A DNA stretch of 64,000 nucleotides from Salinimicrobium sp049680855 (GCF_049680855.1 NZ_JBMPGS010000006.1:1-64000); one strand, 5' to 3'. Shown: positions 49,679 through 58,364, counted from the stretch's first letter. A program made the numbers and translations. Notes: generated by a model not told the origin, from the letters alone.

Positions 49679-50578
49679 TTAAGAGTTGTAGAGCTCATAC
49701 CAGTTCATGTTTTGGAGCAGTCTTTCCAGGTCTGCCGTTGGAATTTTATCGGGCATCCTGGGCAAAGTATCTGGATCTGAACCTTTATGAGGATAGCTCA
49801 ACCATTCCATTAAAGCACCGGCTCTGTCTACCGCAAGAAATTTTTCATCTTCATTTAATTGTTTTTCCCATTTGCGGCTTTTACCTTTATGAAGGTGCGC
49901 GGGGCTTTTTTCTTTCATATTTGAAAAGGTGACTGCTTCGGCAATTTCCTGTTGCTCCTTTTCAGTTAATGTAAGGCCGAGATAGTTGAGGAGTTTTTTT
50001 AATTCTGAAGTAAAATCATGCAGGAGATTTTCATAAAAGACAAAATGAATATTCAGTTCTTGTTTGTGCAGCAGGTAATTTCCGGTAAACCAAACCCACT
50101 TGTCCAGTAAATTCCTGTATTCCTTTTCAAAATATTCTTCAGAAGAAGGATAAGAAGAAGGGTAATGTTTTTGCATGTAAGGAGTGAAGGCAAACTTTGC
50201 CGAAGAAAGCGCACGGTCTCTTGGATCCCGAACGATGCATATTTTTTTATCGAAAAAGGGGAAAACCTCAAAACTTTTTGTGCAGAGGGTGGAGTGGGTC
50301 CAGGCGAGCGCGGTGGATTTTGCGTAGGCTTTAGGATCTTTAATTTTTTCCCGAAAAACAGAACTTATTCTGTAATAGCACGCGTCCTCCTCAATATCTA
50401 TCATATCTACACCGGCCTGGCCTTTGAAGCTTAACTCCAGGTTTTTTGCCTCCTGGTATACCTGTTGTTCCTTAATAAAGGACCTTAAGGCTATATTCTT
50501 CTTTTGAAGGATTTGAAGCAGGATGGTGTGAAGCCAGTAACTTCCGGATTTTGGTGCGCTAATTTGAAGAATGTTCAT
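49679..50578 (-). CDS. Sulfotransferase domain protein
   Basis: A 299-residue P-loop-like sulfotransferase. The 5'-phosphosulfate loop is APKSGSYWLHTILLQIL (residues 9-25) and the 3'-phosphate site is KICIVRDPRDRALSSAKFAF. Then come HFVFYENLLHDFTSELKKLLNYLGL and HLHKGKSRKWEKQL near the end, where GxxGxWK sits in relatives. It would transfer sulfate from PAPS to a carbohydrate, lipid or protein. It lies upstream of the ArsS cluster on the same strand, separated by 380 bases and one small gene; a link is only suggestive. Confidence 0.85.
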   Translation of the reverse strand: MNILQISAPKSGSYWLHTILLQILQKKNIALRSFIKEQQVYQEAKNLELSFKGQAGVDMIDIEEDACYYRISSVFREKIKDPKAYAKSTALAWTHSTLCTKSFEVFPFFDKKICIVRDPRDRALSSAKFAFTPYMQKHYPSSYPSSEEYFEKEYRNLLDKWVWFTGNYLLHKQELNIHFVFYENLLHDFTSELKKLLNYLGLTLTEKEQQEIAEAVTFSNMKEKSPAHLHKGKSRKWEKQLNEDEKFLAVDRAGALMEWLSYPHKGSDPDTLPRMPDKIPTADLERLLQNMNWYELYNS

Positions 50579-50910
50579 GCAGGATCTGTTTTCTTTTTAA
50601 GCTACTAAAAAATGGCATTTTAAAAATAAATTTTTTCTAAAAATTTTATTGGAGCAGTGGAAAAGGTTTAATGATTTAAAATATTTAATTGTCAGTTTGT
50701 TCAGTTGGTGGGTTTAAACAGAAATCGATGAAAGACGATGTAATATCGGCGAAAAGCATAGTTTTTCTTTAAAACTATCCTAATGAAAATCTGGATACTG
50801 CTAAATGTTTGCTAAAAAGAGGGTTTTTAAAGGTCAATTAATAAAGCATTAACGGCAATTCATGAACACAATGGTTAGCTTCGGTCTCGAACAAAAAAAG
50901 ATAATGATAT
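50579..50910. other. Geneless 332-base divergent region
   Basis: Lies between the sulfotransferase (minus) and the repeat lipoprotein (plus). It contains one AT dyad, AAAAAT-GGC-ATTTTA (50608-50622). I find no consensus promoter pair and no open frame of note. Confidence 0.4.
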
Positions 50911-52101
50911 ATGAAAATTAAAACGAATTACTTATTACTTCTTTTAGCAGTTTCCCTGGGATTCACTTCATGTAGTGATGACGACGATAATGTTGATCCT
51001 GTAATGGAACCTACCGGAAGTTTAATGGTAGAAGATCAAATGCTTGAAAGTAATATGCTAACTATTAGTAATGTTACAATGAGTGAAGATGGATGGGTTG
51101 TCATTCATCGTGATAACGGAAATGGAGGACCAATGGTTCCTGAAATCATTTCTATTCCTAAAATGGTGGAAGCCGGAGACGCAATGGACGTAATGGTGGA
51201 GCTTGAAGAAGATGTTGTAATTGAAAACGGGGAAACCCTTTGGGCGATGTTGCATACAGATGATGGTGTAATTGGAACTTACGAATTTGATGGGAATAAT
51301 GGTCTTGATCTACCAATTATGGATTCTAACGACAACATCGTGACCGAATCTTTTATGGTAGAGGTTGCCCCTATGGGAATGCTTATGGTAGAAGACCAGG
51401 TAATGATGAATAATACAATTAATGTTGCTTCGGTAAGTTTTGATCGAGGAGGTTATGTTGTTATTCATGCTTCTAACGAGGCAGGTGACGGGCCAATGGT
51501 TCCTGAAATTATCTCTGAACCTGTATACCTTGAAGGAGGAGAATATATGAATGTAGAAGTTCCTCTTACAGAGTCTGCAGATGTGAATGCAGGAGATACT
51601 GTATGGGTGATGTTGCATACTGATACCGGAGAGGAAGAAGTATATGAATTTGACGGTGAGAATGGTCTTGATATGCCAATTACCGATGAAGACGGAGTTG
51701 TAGTGGCACCTTTAGAAATTACTGATACAAACATGGTAGCAATTACCGGATCACTTTCAGTAGACGACCAGGCTGTTACAGACAATCAACTTACTGTTGG
51801 TAACGTAGAGCTTTCAGAATCTGGATGGGTAGTAGTTCACGCTTCTAACGAAGCAGGTGAAGGGCCAATGGTGCCAGAAATTATTTCTGAACCAATGTAC
51901 CTGGAAGCAGGAACTCATGAAGATGTTATGGTAACTTTTACTGAATCTGCAGATGTGAATGTTGATGACACCGTTTGGGTGATGTTGCACAACGATACCG
52001 GTGTTGCAGAAATGTATGAATTTAACGGAATAAATGGTCTTGATCTACCTATTATAATAGACGGGAACATTGTGGTAACACCTGTTAATATTACTGAGTA
52101 A
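50911..52101 (+). CDS. Surface lipoprotein with three tandem DUF7282-like repeats
   Basis: A 396-residue protein. Signal MKIKTNYLLLLLAVSLGFTSC with lipobox FTSC, then an acidic SDDDDN linker. Three units of about 120 residues start at G36, at 51376 and at 51748. Each reads roughly GxLxVEDQ...GWVVIHASNEAG.GPMVPEIIS.P.YLE.G...V...E.....GDTVWVMLHTDTG...YEFDG.NGLDLPI. Units 2 and 3 are closest. SDDDDN after the cysteine resembles a lipoprotein surface-export signal in Bacteroidota. Net charge is strongly negative. The function is unknown. A terminator follows. Confidence 0.82.
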   Translation: MKIKTNYLLLLLAVSLGFTSCSDDDDNVDPVMEPTGSLMVEDQMLESNMLTISNVTMSEDGWVVIHRDNGNGGPMVPEIISIPKMVEAGDAMDVMVELEEDVVIENGETLWAMLHTDDGVIGTYEFDGNNGLDLPIMDSNDNIVTESFMVEVAPMGMLMVEDQVMMNNTINVASVSFDRGGYVVIHASNEAGDGPMVPEIISEPVYLEGGEYMNVEVPLTESADVNAGDTVWVMLHTDTGEEEVYEFDGENGLDMPITDEDGVVVAPLEITDTNMVAITGSLSVDDQAVTDNQLTVGNVELSESGWVVVHASNEAGEGPMVPEIISEPMYLEAGTHEDVMVTFTESADVNVDDTVWVMLHNDTGVAEMYEFNGINGLDLPIIIDGNIVVTPVNITE

Positions 52102-52131
52102 TAATGTAGCAATACATTTTAATTAGCTTTG

Positions 52132-52160
52132 AAAAGCCGCTACTTTGTAGCGGCTTTTTT
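52132..52160 (+). terminator. Terminator after the repeat lipoprotein gene
   Basis: AAAAGCCGCTAC-TTT-GTAGCGGCTTTT with a further T-run. Confidence 0.92.
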
Positions 52161-52210
52161 TATGTACTAACCAGAAATATTTTTCACTTATAATTTAACT
52201 CTTAGAATTT

Positions 52211-52268
52211 TTGCGGATAGGAACTTTGTTATAATTTTGGAAATATTCCAATTAAATGGAAAATATCC
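52211..52268 (+). promoter_or_regulatory. dinB promoter with two GGA-N5-TCC operators
   Basis: The promoter is TTG (52211-52213), 18 bases, then TAATTTTG (52232-52239). Two 11-base sites follow: GGAAATATTCC (52239-52249, inside the palindrome TTGGAA-ATA-TTCCAA) and GGAAAATATCC (52258-52268). Both match the half-sites of the inverted repeat upstream of the S24 repressor (GGAAATAATCC). The first site covers the end of the -7 box and the expected start site, an ideal place for repression. Confidence 0.65.
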
Positions 52269-52273
52269 TATTT

Positions 52274-53488
52274 ATGCAAGAAAAGTCCATATTACATCTC
52301 GATCTTGATGCATTTTTTGTTTCAGTAGAGCGTCTTATTAATCCAGAGCTTAAAAATAAGCCGGTGTTAGTGGGTGGATTGAGTGAACGTGGCGTGGTGG
52401 CAGCATGTAGTTATGATACCCGCAGGTTTGGTGTACATTCGGGAATGCCCATGAAAGTAGCGCGTCAACTTTGTCCGCAGGCAACAATAATAAGAGGAAA
52501 TGCAGCCACTTATACTAAGTATTCACATGATATAACAGAAATAATAAAAAGTAAAGTTCCTGCTTTTGAAAAAGCAAGTGTAGATGAATTTTATGCAGAT
52601 CTTACGGGAATGGACCGGTTTTTTGGGATTCAGAAATTTGCTTCAGAGCTGCGGCAATATATTATTAAAGAAAGTCATCTTCCTATTTCCTTTGGTTTAT
52701 CCCAAAACAAAGTAGTTTCCAAAATTGCCACAGGCGAAGCAAAACCCAATAATGAAAAGGTGATAGTCAATGGTGCCGAAAAAGAGTTTTTGGCACCACT
52801 TTCCATTAAGAAAATCCCTATGATTGGCAGCAAAACTTTTCAGGTTTTAGTAGGATTGGGAATCCATAAAATTGAAACCATTCAACAAATGCCGGTGGAA
52901 ATGCTGGAAGGTGTGCTTGGCAAAAATGGAAGAATCATTTGGCAGCGTGCCAACGGAATTGATAATACGCCTATTATTCCTTTTCATGAACGAAAATCTA
53001 TTTCTGCGGAGCGCACTTTTCACCGGGATACGATTGATGTAGTTCGGCTGCATTCCAGTTTAGTGGCTATGACCGAAAATTTAGCTTATCACCTGCGCAA
53101 TGGAAACAAATTGACCTCCTGTATAAGTGTGAAAATTCGTTATTCCGATTTTCAAACGCATACAAAGCAGTTGAAAATTCCCTATACCAGCGCCGATCAC
53201 CTTTTGATCCCAAAGATCCTTGAACTCTTCAAGCAACTTTATTCACGGCGATTGCTTATTAGATTAATTGGTGTGAAGTTTAGTGGGCTGGCAGGTGGAA
53301 ATTACCAAATAAACCTTTTTGACGATACTGAAGAAATGCTGAGTTTGTACAACTCCATGGATAAAATAAGAAAGCGTTTTGGGGAACACAGCGTGATAAA
53401 AGCCTGCACCCTTGGCAGTGATATTGGCCGGCTTAACAATCCTTTTAATGGAGAGCCTCCCATGGTGCATGCGCATCGAATTCAGTAA
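52274..53488 (+). CDS. dinB: Y-family DNA polymerase IV (DinB)
   Basis: A translesion polymerase of about 404 residues. I prefer ATG at 52274 (MQEKSILHLDLDAFFVSVE); the frame is open to an ATG at 52256, but that lies inside the second operator site. Catalytic acids are HLDLDAFF and SVDEFYADL (SxDE). Other landmarks are YDTRRFGVHSGMPM, GLSQNKVVSKIATGEAKP and the little-finger domain with KLTSCISVKIRYSDF, then NLFDD, a likely beta-clamp-binding motif. It is followed after 32 bases by a DnaE2-type polymerase, forming a mutagenesis cassette. Confidence 0.93.
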   Translation: MQEKSILHLDLDAFFVSVERLINPELKNKPVLVGGLSERGVVAACSYDTRRFGVHSGMPMKVARQLCPQATIIRGNAATYTKYSHDITEIIKSKVPAFEKASVDEFYADLTGMDRFFGIQKFASELRQYIIKESHLPISFGLSQNKVVSKIATGEAKPNNEKVIVNGAEKEFLAPLSIKKIPMIGSKTFQVLVGLGIHKIETIQQMPVEMLEGVLGKNGRIIWQRANGIDNTPIIPFHERKSISAERTFHRDTIDVVRLHSSLVAMTENLAYHLRNGNKLTSCISVKIRYSDFQTHTKQLKIPYTSADHLLIPKILELFKQLYSRRLLIRLIGVKFSGLAGGNYQINLFDDTEEMLSLYNSMDKIRKRFGEHSVIKACTLGSDIGRLNNPFNGEPPMVHAHRIQ

Positions 53489-53520
53489 AAAGTTCAGATA
53501 AACTTATTTGTAAAGGAAAG

Positions 53521-56499
53521 ATGTACCTTAATTGTCATACATATTATTCTTTGCGCTACGGAACTTTTTCGGTAGATGCTTTATGTGAACTCGCACAAGA
53601 ACACCAGGTAAAAAGTCTTGCGGTTACCGATATTAATAATACTTCCGGCTGCTTAAATTTTATAAAGATTGCGGCCAATTATGGAATTAATCCGCTGGTA
53701 GGAATTGACTTTAGAAATGGTGTGGCACAGCAGTATGTAGGTATTGCCAAAAACAACCGGGGTTTTGTGGAGCTCAATGAACATTTATCTGCACATCTTC
53801 ATGAAGAGAAAAATTTTGATGCAACTGCACCTGCTTTGCCAAACTGCTTTGTGATCTATCCTTTTGAAAAAGTAGTAGCAGAAAATAAAACAGATTTTGG
53901 GGAGAATGAATTTATTGGAGTTTCAGTAGAAAATCTTCGGAAACTGAGATTTTCAGGTATTCAAAAAATGGAAAAAAAGCTCGTGTTTTTGCAAAGCGTG
54001 AGTTTCCGAAGTAAAAGAGATTACAATGCGCATCGTTTATTACGCTGTATTGGTTTAAATATACTGCTTAGTAAGCTTCCGAAGGAGGAACAGGGAAAAA
54101 TAAGTGATAGCATAATTGCAATGGGTAAGATTGAAGCTGAATTTGAAGATTTCCCGCACATTCTCCGGAATACAGAAAACTTGATAGCTGCCTGTAAAAT
54201 GGATTTTTTATTCGAAAAAGATAGCGTCAATCAAAATTTACTGGTTTTTGGAGAAAGTATTGCAGCAGATGAGCAAAGGCTGAAGCAGCTCTGTTATGAA
54301 AGGCTGCACTTGCGTTACCCAAACGCTACCCAAGCTGTGTATGCAAGGGTAGAGAAGGAGCTGGATGCGATCATTAATTTAGGTTTTGTATCCTATTTTT
54401 TGATCAATCTGGATATTGTGGAGTATGCAAAATCCAACAAGTTTCCATTCATTGGGCGGGGGAGTGGTGCAAATTCCGTCGTGGCTTACATTCTGGGAAT
54501 AACCAACGTAGATCCCATAGAATTGAATTTATTCTTTGAAAGGTTTATTAATGCCTTTAGGAGTGCCCCTCCAGACTTTGATATTGATTTCTCATGGAAA
54601 GACAGAGATGTTGTGACACGTTACATCTTTCAGAAATATGAAAATGCAGCTTTAATGGGTACTTATGTTACTTTTAAACGCAAGGCCGTAGCGCGGGAGC
54701 TGGGGAAGGTTTTTGGTCTTCCCAAGGAAAATATTGACAGACTTTCGAGCGGATATTTTAATTACAACGACCTTGACGAGCTGGAGAAACTGGTTATTCG
54801 CTACAGTAAATTAATTGAGGGTTTTCCTAATTACCTGAGCGTGCATTCCAGCGGAATAATTATTTTGGGAAAATCGGTCTATAACTTTGCAGCCACTTTT
54901 CTCCCGCCCAAAGGCTTCAGGACTATTCAAATTGATATGAACATTAGCGAAGATGTGGGTATTCATAAGTTTGATATCCTTGCACAACGTGGCCTTCCAA
55001 AAATCACAGATACTATTGAAATTGTGAGGCAGAATCAGCCGCAGGCACGTGTGGAGGATATTGATAATGTTTCACTTTTTTTCAATGATTCTAAAATCAA
55101 TAATTTGCTGAAGACAGGTGATTGTATGGGGGTGTTTTATATTGAATCGCCGGCTATGCGAGGGCTGCTTACTAAACTTCAAACAGATAACTACTTGGGA
55201 CTGGTGGCTGCCAGTTCTATTATTCGGCCAGGAGTTTCAAATGGCGGGATGAAGGAAGAATATATTCAACGGCATAGAGATCCTGAACGGCGAAAACAGG
55301 CGCACCCGGTGATTTATGAAATTTTGAAGGAAACCTACGGAGTGATGGTGTACCAGGAAGATGTGTTGAAGATAGCCCATTCCTTTGCCGGACTTACTTT
55401 TGATGAAGCAGATGTTTTGCGCCGAAATATGAGTGGAAAAAGAACTTCAAAGTCACAAATCCTGGAGATTGAAAAGAAATTTAGAGATAACTGCAGGAAA
55501 AAAGGTTATGAGGAAGAACTGGTGAATGAGGTTTGGGACCAGATAGCCTCTTTTGCGGGCTATGCCTTCCCAAAAGGTCATTCGGCTTCTTACGCCGTTG
55601 AAAGTTATCAAAGTTTGTACTTAAAATGCTATTTTCCGCTCGAGTTTATGGTGGCCGCGCTCAATAATGGCGGCGGATTTTACGATGTGGAAACTTACAT
55701 TCAGGAAGTGCGAAAATGCGGAGGAAAAGTGCATGCGCCCTGTATTAACAGGAGTGATCACCCTACCTGTATTTATGATAAAGATATTTTTTTGGGACTG
55801 GGATATATTAAGGAACTGGAGAATAAGGTGATTCAAAAGATTCTTGAAAACAGGCAGTTTTTTGGAGATTTTAAGTCTCTTATAGATTTCATAGAGCGGG
55901 TAGATATTTCAATTGAGCAGCTTAGTGTATTAATTAAAATTGATGCATTTCGATTTACAGGGGAAGATAAGCACCACTTGCTGTGGAAGGCTTATTTTAA
56001 GCTGAATAAAATGCGAAAGAGAAACTCCCAACCGGTATTGTTCCAGTCTGAACAAAAGGATTATGATTTGCCGGAATTTTCATATTCAAAGCTTATAGAT
56101 GCGTATGATCAAATTGAACTGTTGGGTTTTTCACTGCAGGGACATTTTCAGCTTTTAAAGAAGGGAATGAAACCTACTCCAAAAGCGGCAGAACTTTTTA
56201 ATTATGTAGGGCAGGATATCAAAATTTACGGTAATTTAATCACAGTTAAATCTGTGCCCACTAACAACTGGCGCTTTATGTATTTTGCTACTTTTTACGA
56301 TTTGAATGGAGGGATTTTCGATACCGTTCATTTTCCAAATATAGTAGATCGTTACCCAATGAGGAGCAAAGGTGTTTTTTTGTGTTCGGGTAGAGTGATG
56401 GATGAACTGGGGTATATTTATATAAACGTACAAAAGGTTGAAAGACAGGAAACAGTAGGAGATCCACGGTTGGAAGGTTCAAGAATTCGTGCTTTTTAA
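53521..56499 (+). CDS. Error-prone DNA polymerase III alpha-like subunit (DnaE2 type)
   Basis: A 992-residue C-family polymerase, shorter than replicative DnaE (about 1,150-1,450 in this phylum). The N-terminal PHP domain begins YLNCHTYYSLRYGTFSVDAL, where Asn replaces the first His of the usual HxH. The palm has GRGSGANSVVAYILGIT and PPDFDIDFSWKDRD (catalytic Asp pair), then VHSSGIII. The fingers include MVYQEDVLKIAHSFAG and FPKGHSASYAVESYQSLYLK. The C-terminal OB-like region is short. Its position behind dinB is the known flavobacterial translesion arrangement, in place of the ImuB/ImuC pair. Confidence 0.92.
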   Translation: MYLNCHTYYSLRYGTFSVDALCELAQEHQVKSLAVTDINNTSGCLNFIKIAANYGINPLVGIDFRNGVAQQYVGIAKNNRGFVELNEHLSAHLHEEKNFDATAPALPNCFVIYPFEKVVAENKTDFGENEFIGVSVENLRKLRFSGIQKMEKKLVFLQSVSFRSKRDYNAHRLLRCIGLNILLSKLPKEEQGKISDSIIAMGKIEAEFEDFPHILRNTENLIAACKMDFLFEKDSVNQNLLVFGESIAADEQRLKQLCYERLHLRYPNATQAVYARVEKELDAIINLGFVSYFLINLDIVEYAKSNKFPFIGRGSGANSVVAYILGITNVDPIELNLFFERFINAFRSAPPDFDIDFSWKDRDVVTRYIFQKYENAALMGTYVTFKRKAVARELGKVFGLPKENIDRLSSGYFNYNDLDELEKLVIRYSKLIEGFPNYLSVHSSGIIILGKSVYNFAATFLPPKGFRTIQIDMNISEDVGIHKFDILAQRGLPKITDTIEIVRQNQPQARVEDIDNVSLFFNDSKINNLLKTGDCMGVFYIESPAMRGLLTKLQTDNYLGLVAASSIIRPGVSNGGMKEEYIQRHRDPERRKQAHPVIYEILKETYGVMVYQEDVLKIAHSFAGLTFDEADVLRRNMSGKRTSKSQILEIEKKFRDNCRKKGYEEELVNEVWDQIASFAGYAFPKGHSASYAVESYQSLYLKCYFPLEFMVAALNNGGGFYDVETYIQEVRKCGGKVHAPCINRSDHPTCIYDKDIFLGLGYIKELENKVIQKILENRQFFGDFKSLIDFIERVDISIEQLSVLIKIDAFRFTGEDKHHLLWKAYFKLNKMRKRNSQPVLFQSEQKDYDLPEFSYSKLIDAYDQIELLGFSLQGHFQLLKKGMKPTPKAAELFNYVGQDIKIYGNLITVKSVPTNNWRFMYFATFYDLNGGIFDTVHFPNIVDRYPMRSKGVFLCSGRVMDELGYIYINVQKVERQETVGDPRLEGSRIRAF

Positions 56500-56707
56500 T
56501 TTTTATGTAATTCGACCAGCCTTTTCTTTAAAACTTAAAGGATTTAAGCTTTAATGTCGTTCCCTCTAATTTACGCTGTAACAGGATTTTTTTAAATAGA
56601 TGATACTGTTGTGTGTTCTTTAGTAAATGCAATTTTCTCCTTTATTGTCCGTCTTTCTTCTTTAGATTTGATTGTGTATTCTTGTTTACTTAAGCACTTT
56701 GGAAAAT

Positions 56708-57706
56708 ATGGTAAGAATTTTGAAACTCACACTTTTTTATTTAACAATCTTCCTGGGGTTTGTGGTGATTCTAATAAGTTTGCTTACACTGCTGCATGAT
56801 CTTTCCTATTGGTATTCCAAAGTCATAGATTTTCCCCGTTTACAGTATCTTATTGTCGCTTTGTTCTGTCTTGCTGGTTTTCTTTTGTTAAACAAAAAAT
56901 GGAAAGTTCCTGCGTTTCTTCTTGTTGCAGGTCTTTTTACTGCAATTACAATACAATCCCTGCGTATTTTTCCTTATTTCCTTGGGACGAAAACCGTTCC
57001 TGACGCTCCTGAAGTTGTTGATAAGGGTAATGTAGTGAAGGTCCTTATCGCGAATGTTTTTATTGAAAACAGGAAATCCGAAGAACTTCTTCAAATAATC
57101 AGAGACTCTAGCCCTGATATAATTCTTGCAATGGAAGTGAACCGGCACTGGATTAAAGAACTGGAAGTACTGGAAGAAAATTATCCGCATACTATAACCT
57201 ATCCAACCGAAAATGCGTACGGAATGGCATTATATTCGAAGCTTCCTTTTGAGGATCAAGAAATAGAATTTTTCAAACATGATAGTGTGCCTTCATTCCA
57301 CATGAAGGTGAACCTGCCATCCGGAAAGAGCTTTAAATTCCATGCAGTTCATCCTGTACCTCCTGTCCCGAGTGAAAAATACCCTGACAATGTAGGGGAA
57401 CAAGAAGTGGCTTTATTAAAAACAGCAGATAAGGTAGCGAAAGATACACTTCCTTCTCTCGTGGCCGGAGACTTTAATGATGTTTCCTGGTCGTATACTT
57501 CCCGCCTTTTTGAGGATACCGGAAATCTCAAGAATGTTCGAATAGGAAGAGGGCTTTATAATTCTTTTGACGCACAGTCTGTTATTATGAGATGGCCTTT
57601 GGATCATTTTTTTGTGACTGAAGGTTTTTCTGTGCTACGGCTCGAAAAATTACCTGAATTCGGTTCAGATCATTTCCCAATGCTCGCCGAACTTGTGGTC
57701 AATTGA
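56708..57706 (+). CDS. Endonuclease/exonuclease/phosphatase (EEP) family membrane protein
   Basis: A 332-residue protein from ATG 56708; an earlier frame uses weak GTG/TTG codons. Three hydrophobic helices (about 5-28, 45-60, 68-88) precede an EEP domain: VLIANVFIENRK, DIILAMEVNRHW (metal Glu), FKFHAVHPVPPVP, LPSLVAGDFNDVSW (GDFN) and MRWPLDHFFVTEGF with FGSDHFPMLAEL (SDH). The catalytic domain is probably periplasmic. Substrates in this family range from nucleic acids to phospholipids. It is separate from the dnaE2 gene by about 210 bases in which I see nothing. Confidence 0.87.
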   Translation: MVRILKLTLFYLTIFLGFVVILISLLTLLHDLSYWYSKVIDFPRLQYLIVALFCLAGFLLLNKKWKVPAFLLVAGLFTAITIQSLRIFPYFLGTKTVPDAPEVVDKGNVVKVLIANVFIENRKSEELLQIIRDSSPDIILAMEVNRHWIKELEVLEENYPHTITYPTENAYGMALYSKLPFEDQEIEFFKHDSVPSFHMKVNLPSGKSFKFHAVHPVPPVPSEKYPDNVGEQEVALLKTADKVAKDTLPSLVAGDFNDVSWSYTSRLFEDTGNLKNVRIGRGLYNSFDAQSVIMRWPLDHFFVTEGFSVLRLEKLPEFGSDHFPMLAELVVN

Positions 57707-57740
57707 TTCCGTGAATCATGGAGGCAAAGAATATCAGTTT

Positions 57741-57908
57741 CTAAGAATAAATTTTTTTACTTTTCATGCGCTTTATAAATCGTTCAAGATAAAAAGCTTC
57801 TTCTTTATTCTTTAAATGTTTTATCAGTTTGCCTTCCCAGTCCTGGACGCTCTTTGTTAATGCTCCTTTGTCTTGGCGCATATTGTGCTTCTGGATCCTT
57901 CCCTCTAT
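57741..57908 (-). pseudogene. GIY-YIG nuclease remnant (copy A, N-terminus deleted)
   Basis: Minus-strand codons give IEGRIQKHNMRQDKGALTKS, then VQDWEGKLIKHLKNKEEAFYL and a stop at 57741-57743 after KKIYS. This is the C-terminal two-thirds of a small GIY-YIG endonuclease, closely matching copy B at 58014-58295. The segment holding the GIY-YIG strands is gone: the sequence passes straight from the IEG codons into the A-rich tract that in copy B lies upstream of the start codon. It is clearly non-functional. Confidence 0.7.
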
Positions 57909-57930
57909 TTAAAAAAAATTATAACAAAAA

Positions 57931-57956
57931 AACCCCTTTTGCGAACAAAAGGGGTT
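57931..57956 (-). terminator. Copy A of the tRNA-Phe-type terminator
   Basis: AACCCCTTTT-GCGAAC-AAAAGGGGTT, identical to 58326-58351. No intact tRNA precedes it. To its right is only a scrambled piece resembling a tRNA 3' end (GGTGCTTCCAG...GAACCAGGG). Confidence 0.8.
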
Positions 57957-58013
57957 TCGGGCTTTGTGGTGGTGCTTCCAGCCCCGAAGCCTCGGGGGAA
58001 CCAGGGCAACTTC

Positions 58014-58295
58014 TTATTTCTTTTTGAGTATATCTTCCAATGTTTCAGGATTGTCTATCATCTTTTGAATAAATTTTTTGCTTTTCATGCGCTTTATAAA
58101 TTGTTCAAGATAAAAAGCTTCTTCTTTATTCTTTAAATGTTTTATCAGTTTGACTTCCCAATCCTGAGCGCTCTTTGTAAATGCTCCTTGTAATGGTGCA
58201 TTTTGTGCTTCCGGATTCTTCCCTCTATTTCATGGGTTTCGCCAACGTAGAATTGATCTAAAGTTTTACTGTAGATAATATAGAGAGAATGCATT
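58014..58295 (-). pseudogene. Small GIY-YIG endonuclease (copy B), frameshifted
   Basis: From ATG at 58295 the frame reads HSLYIIYSKTLDQFYVGETH with the GIY-YIG-like pair (LYI...FYVG), then IEGRIRKHKMHHYKEHLQ and a stop at 58145. In the next frame the expected continuation is intact: GAFTKSAQDWEVKLIKHLKN, then KEEAFYLEQFIKRMKSKKFI and a stop at 58014. One base, probably a G in HHYKGA, is missing near 58190. The single-domain GIY-YIG family is common downstream of tRNA and rRNA genes in Flavobacteriia. The defect could be a true mutation or a low-quality contig end, since an assembly gap lies 200 bases away. Confidence 0.78.
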
Positions 58296-58325
58296 CTTAT
58301 AGCTAAAAAAAAATTATAACAAAAA

Positions 58326-58351
58326 AACCCCTTTTGCGAACAAAAGGGGTT
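58326..58351 (-). terminator. Terminator of tRNA-Phe
   Basis: AACCCCTTTT-GCGAAC-AAAAGGGGTT, followed on the minus strand by a T-run, 13 bases past the 3' end of tRNA-Phe. Confidence 0.9.
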
Positions 58352-58364
58352 TCGGGCTTTGTGG

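Noticed and set aside
51016..52101. CRISPR-like or other short regularly spaced repeat array
   Set aside because: The periodicity is about 360 bases and comes from protein repeats; there are no spacers.
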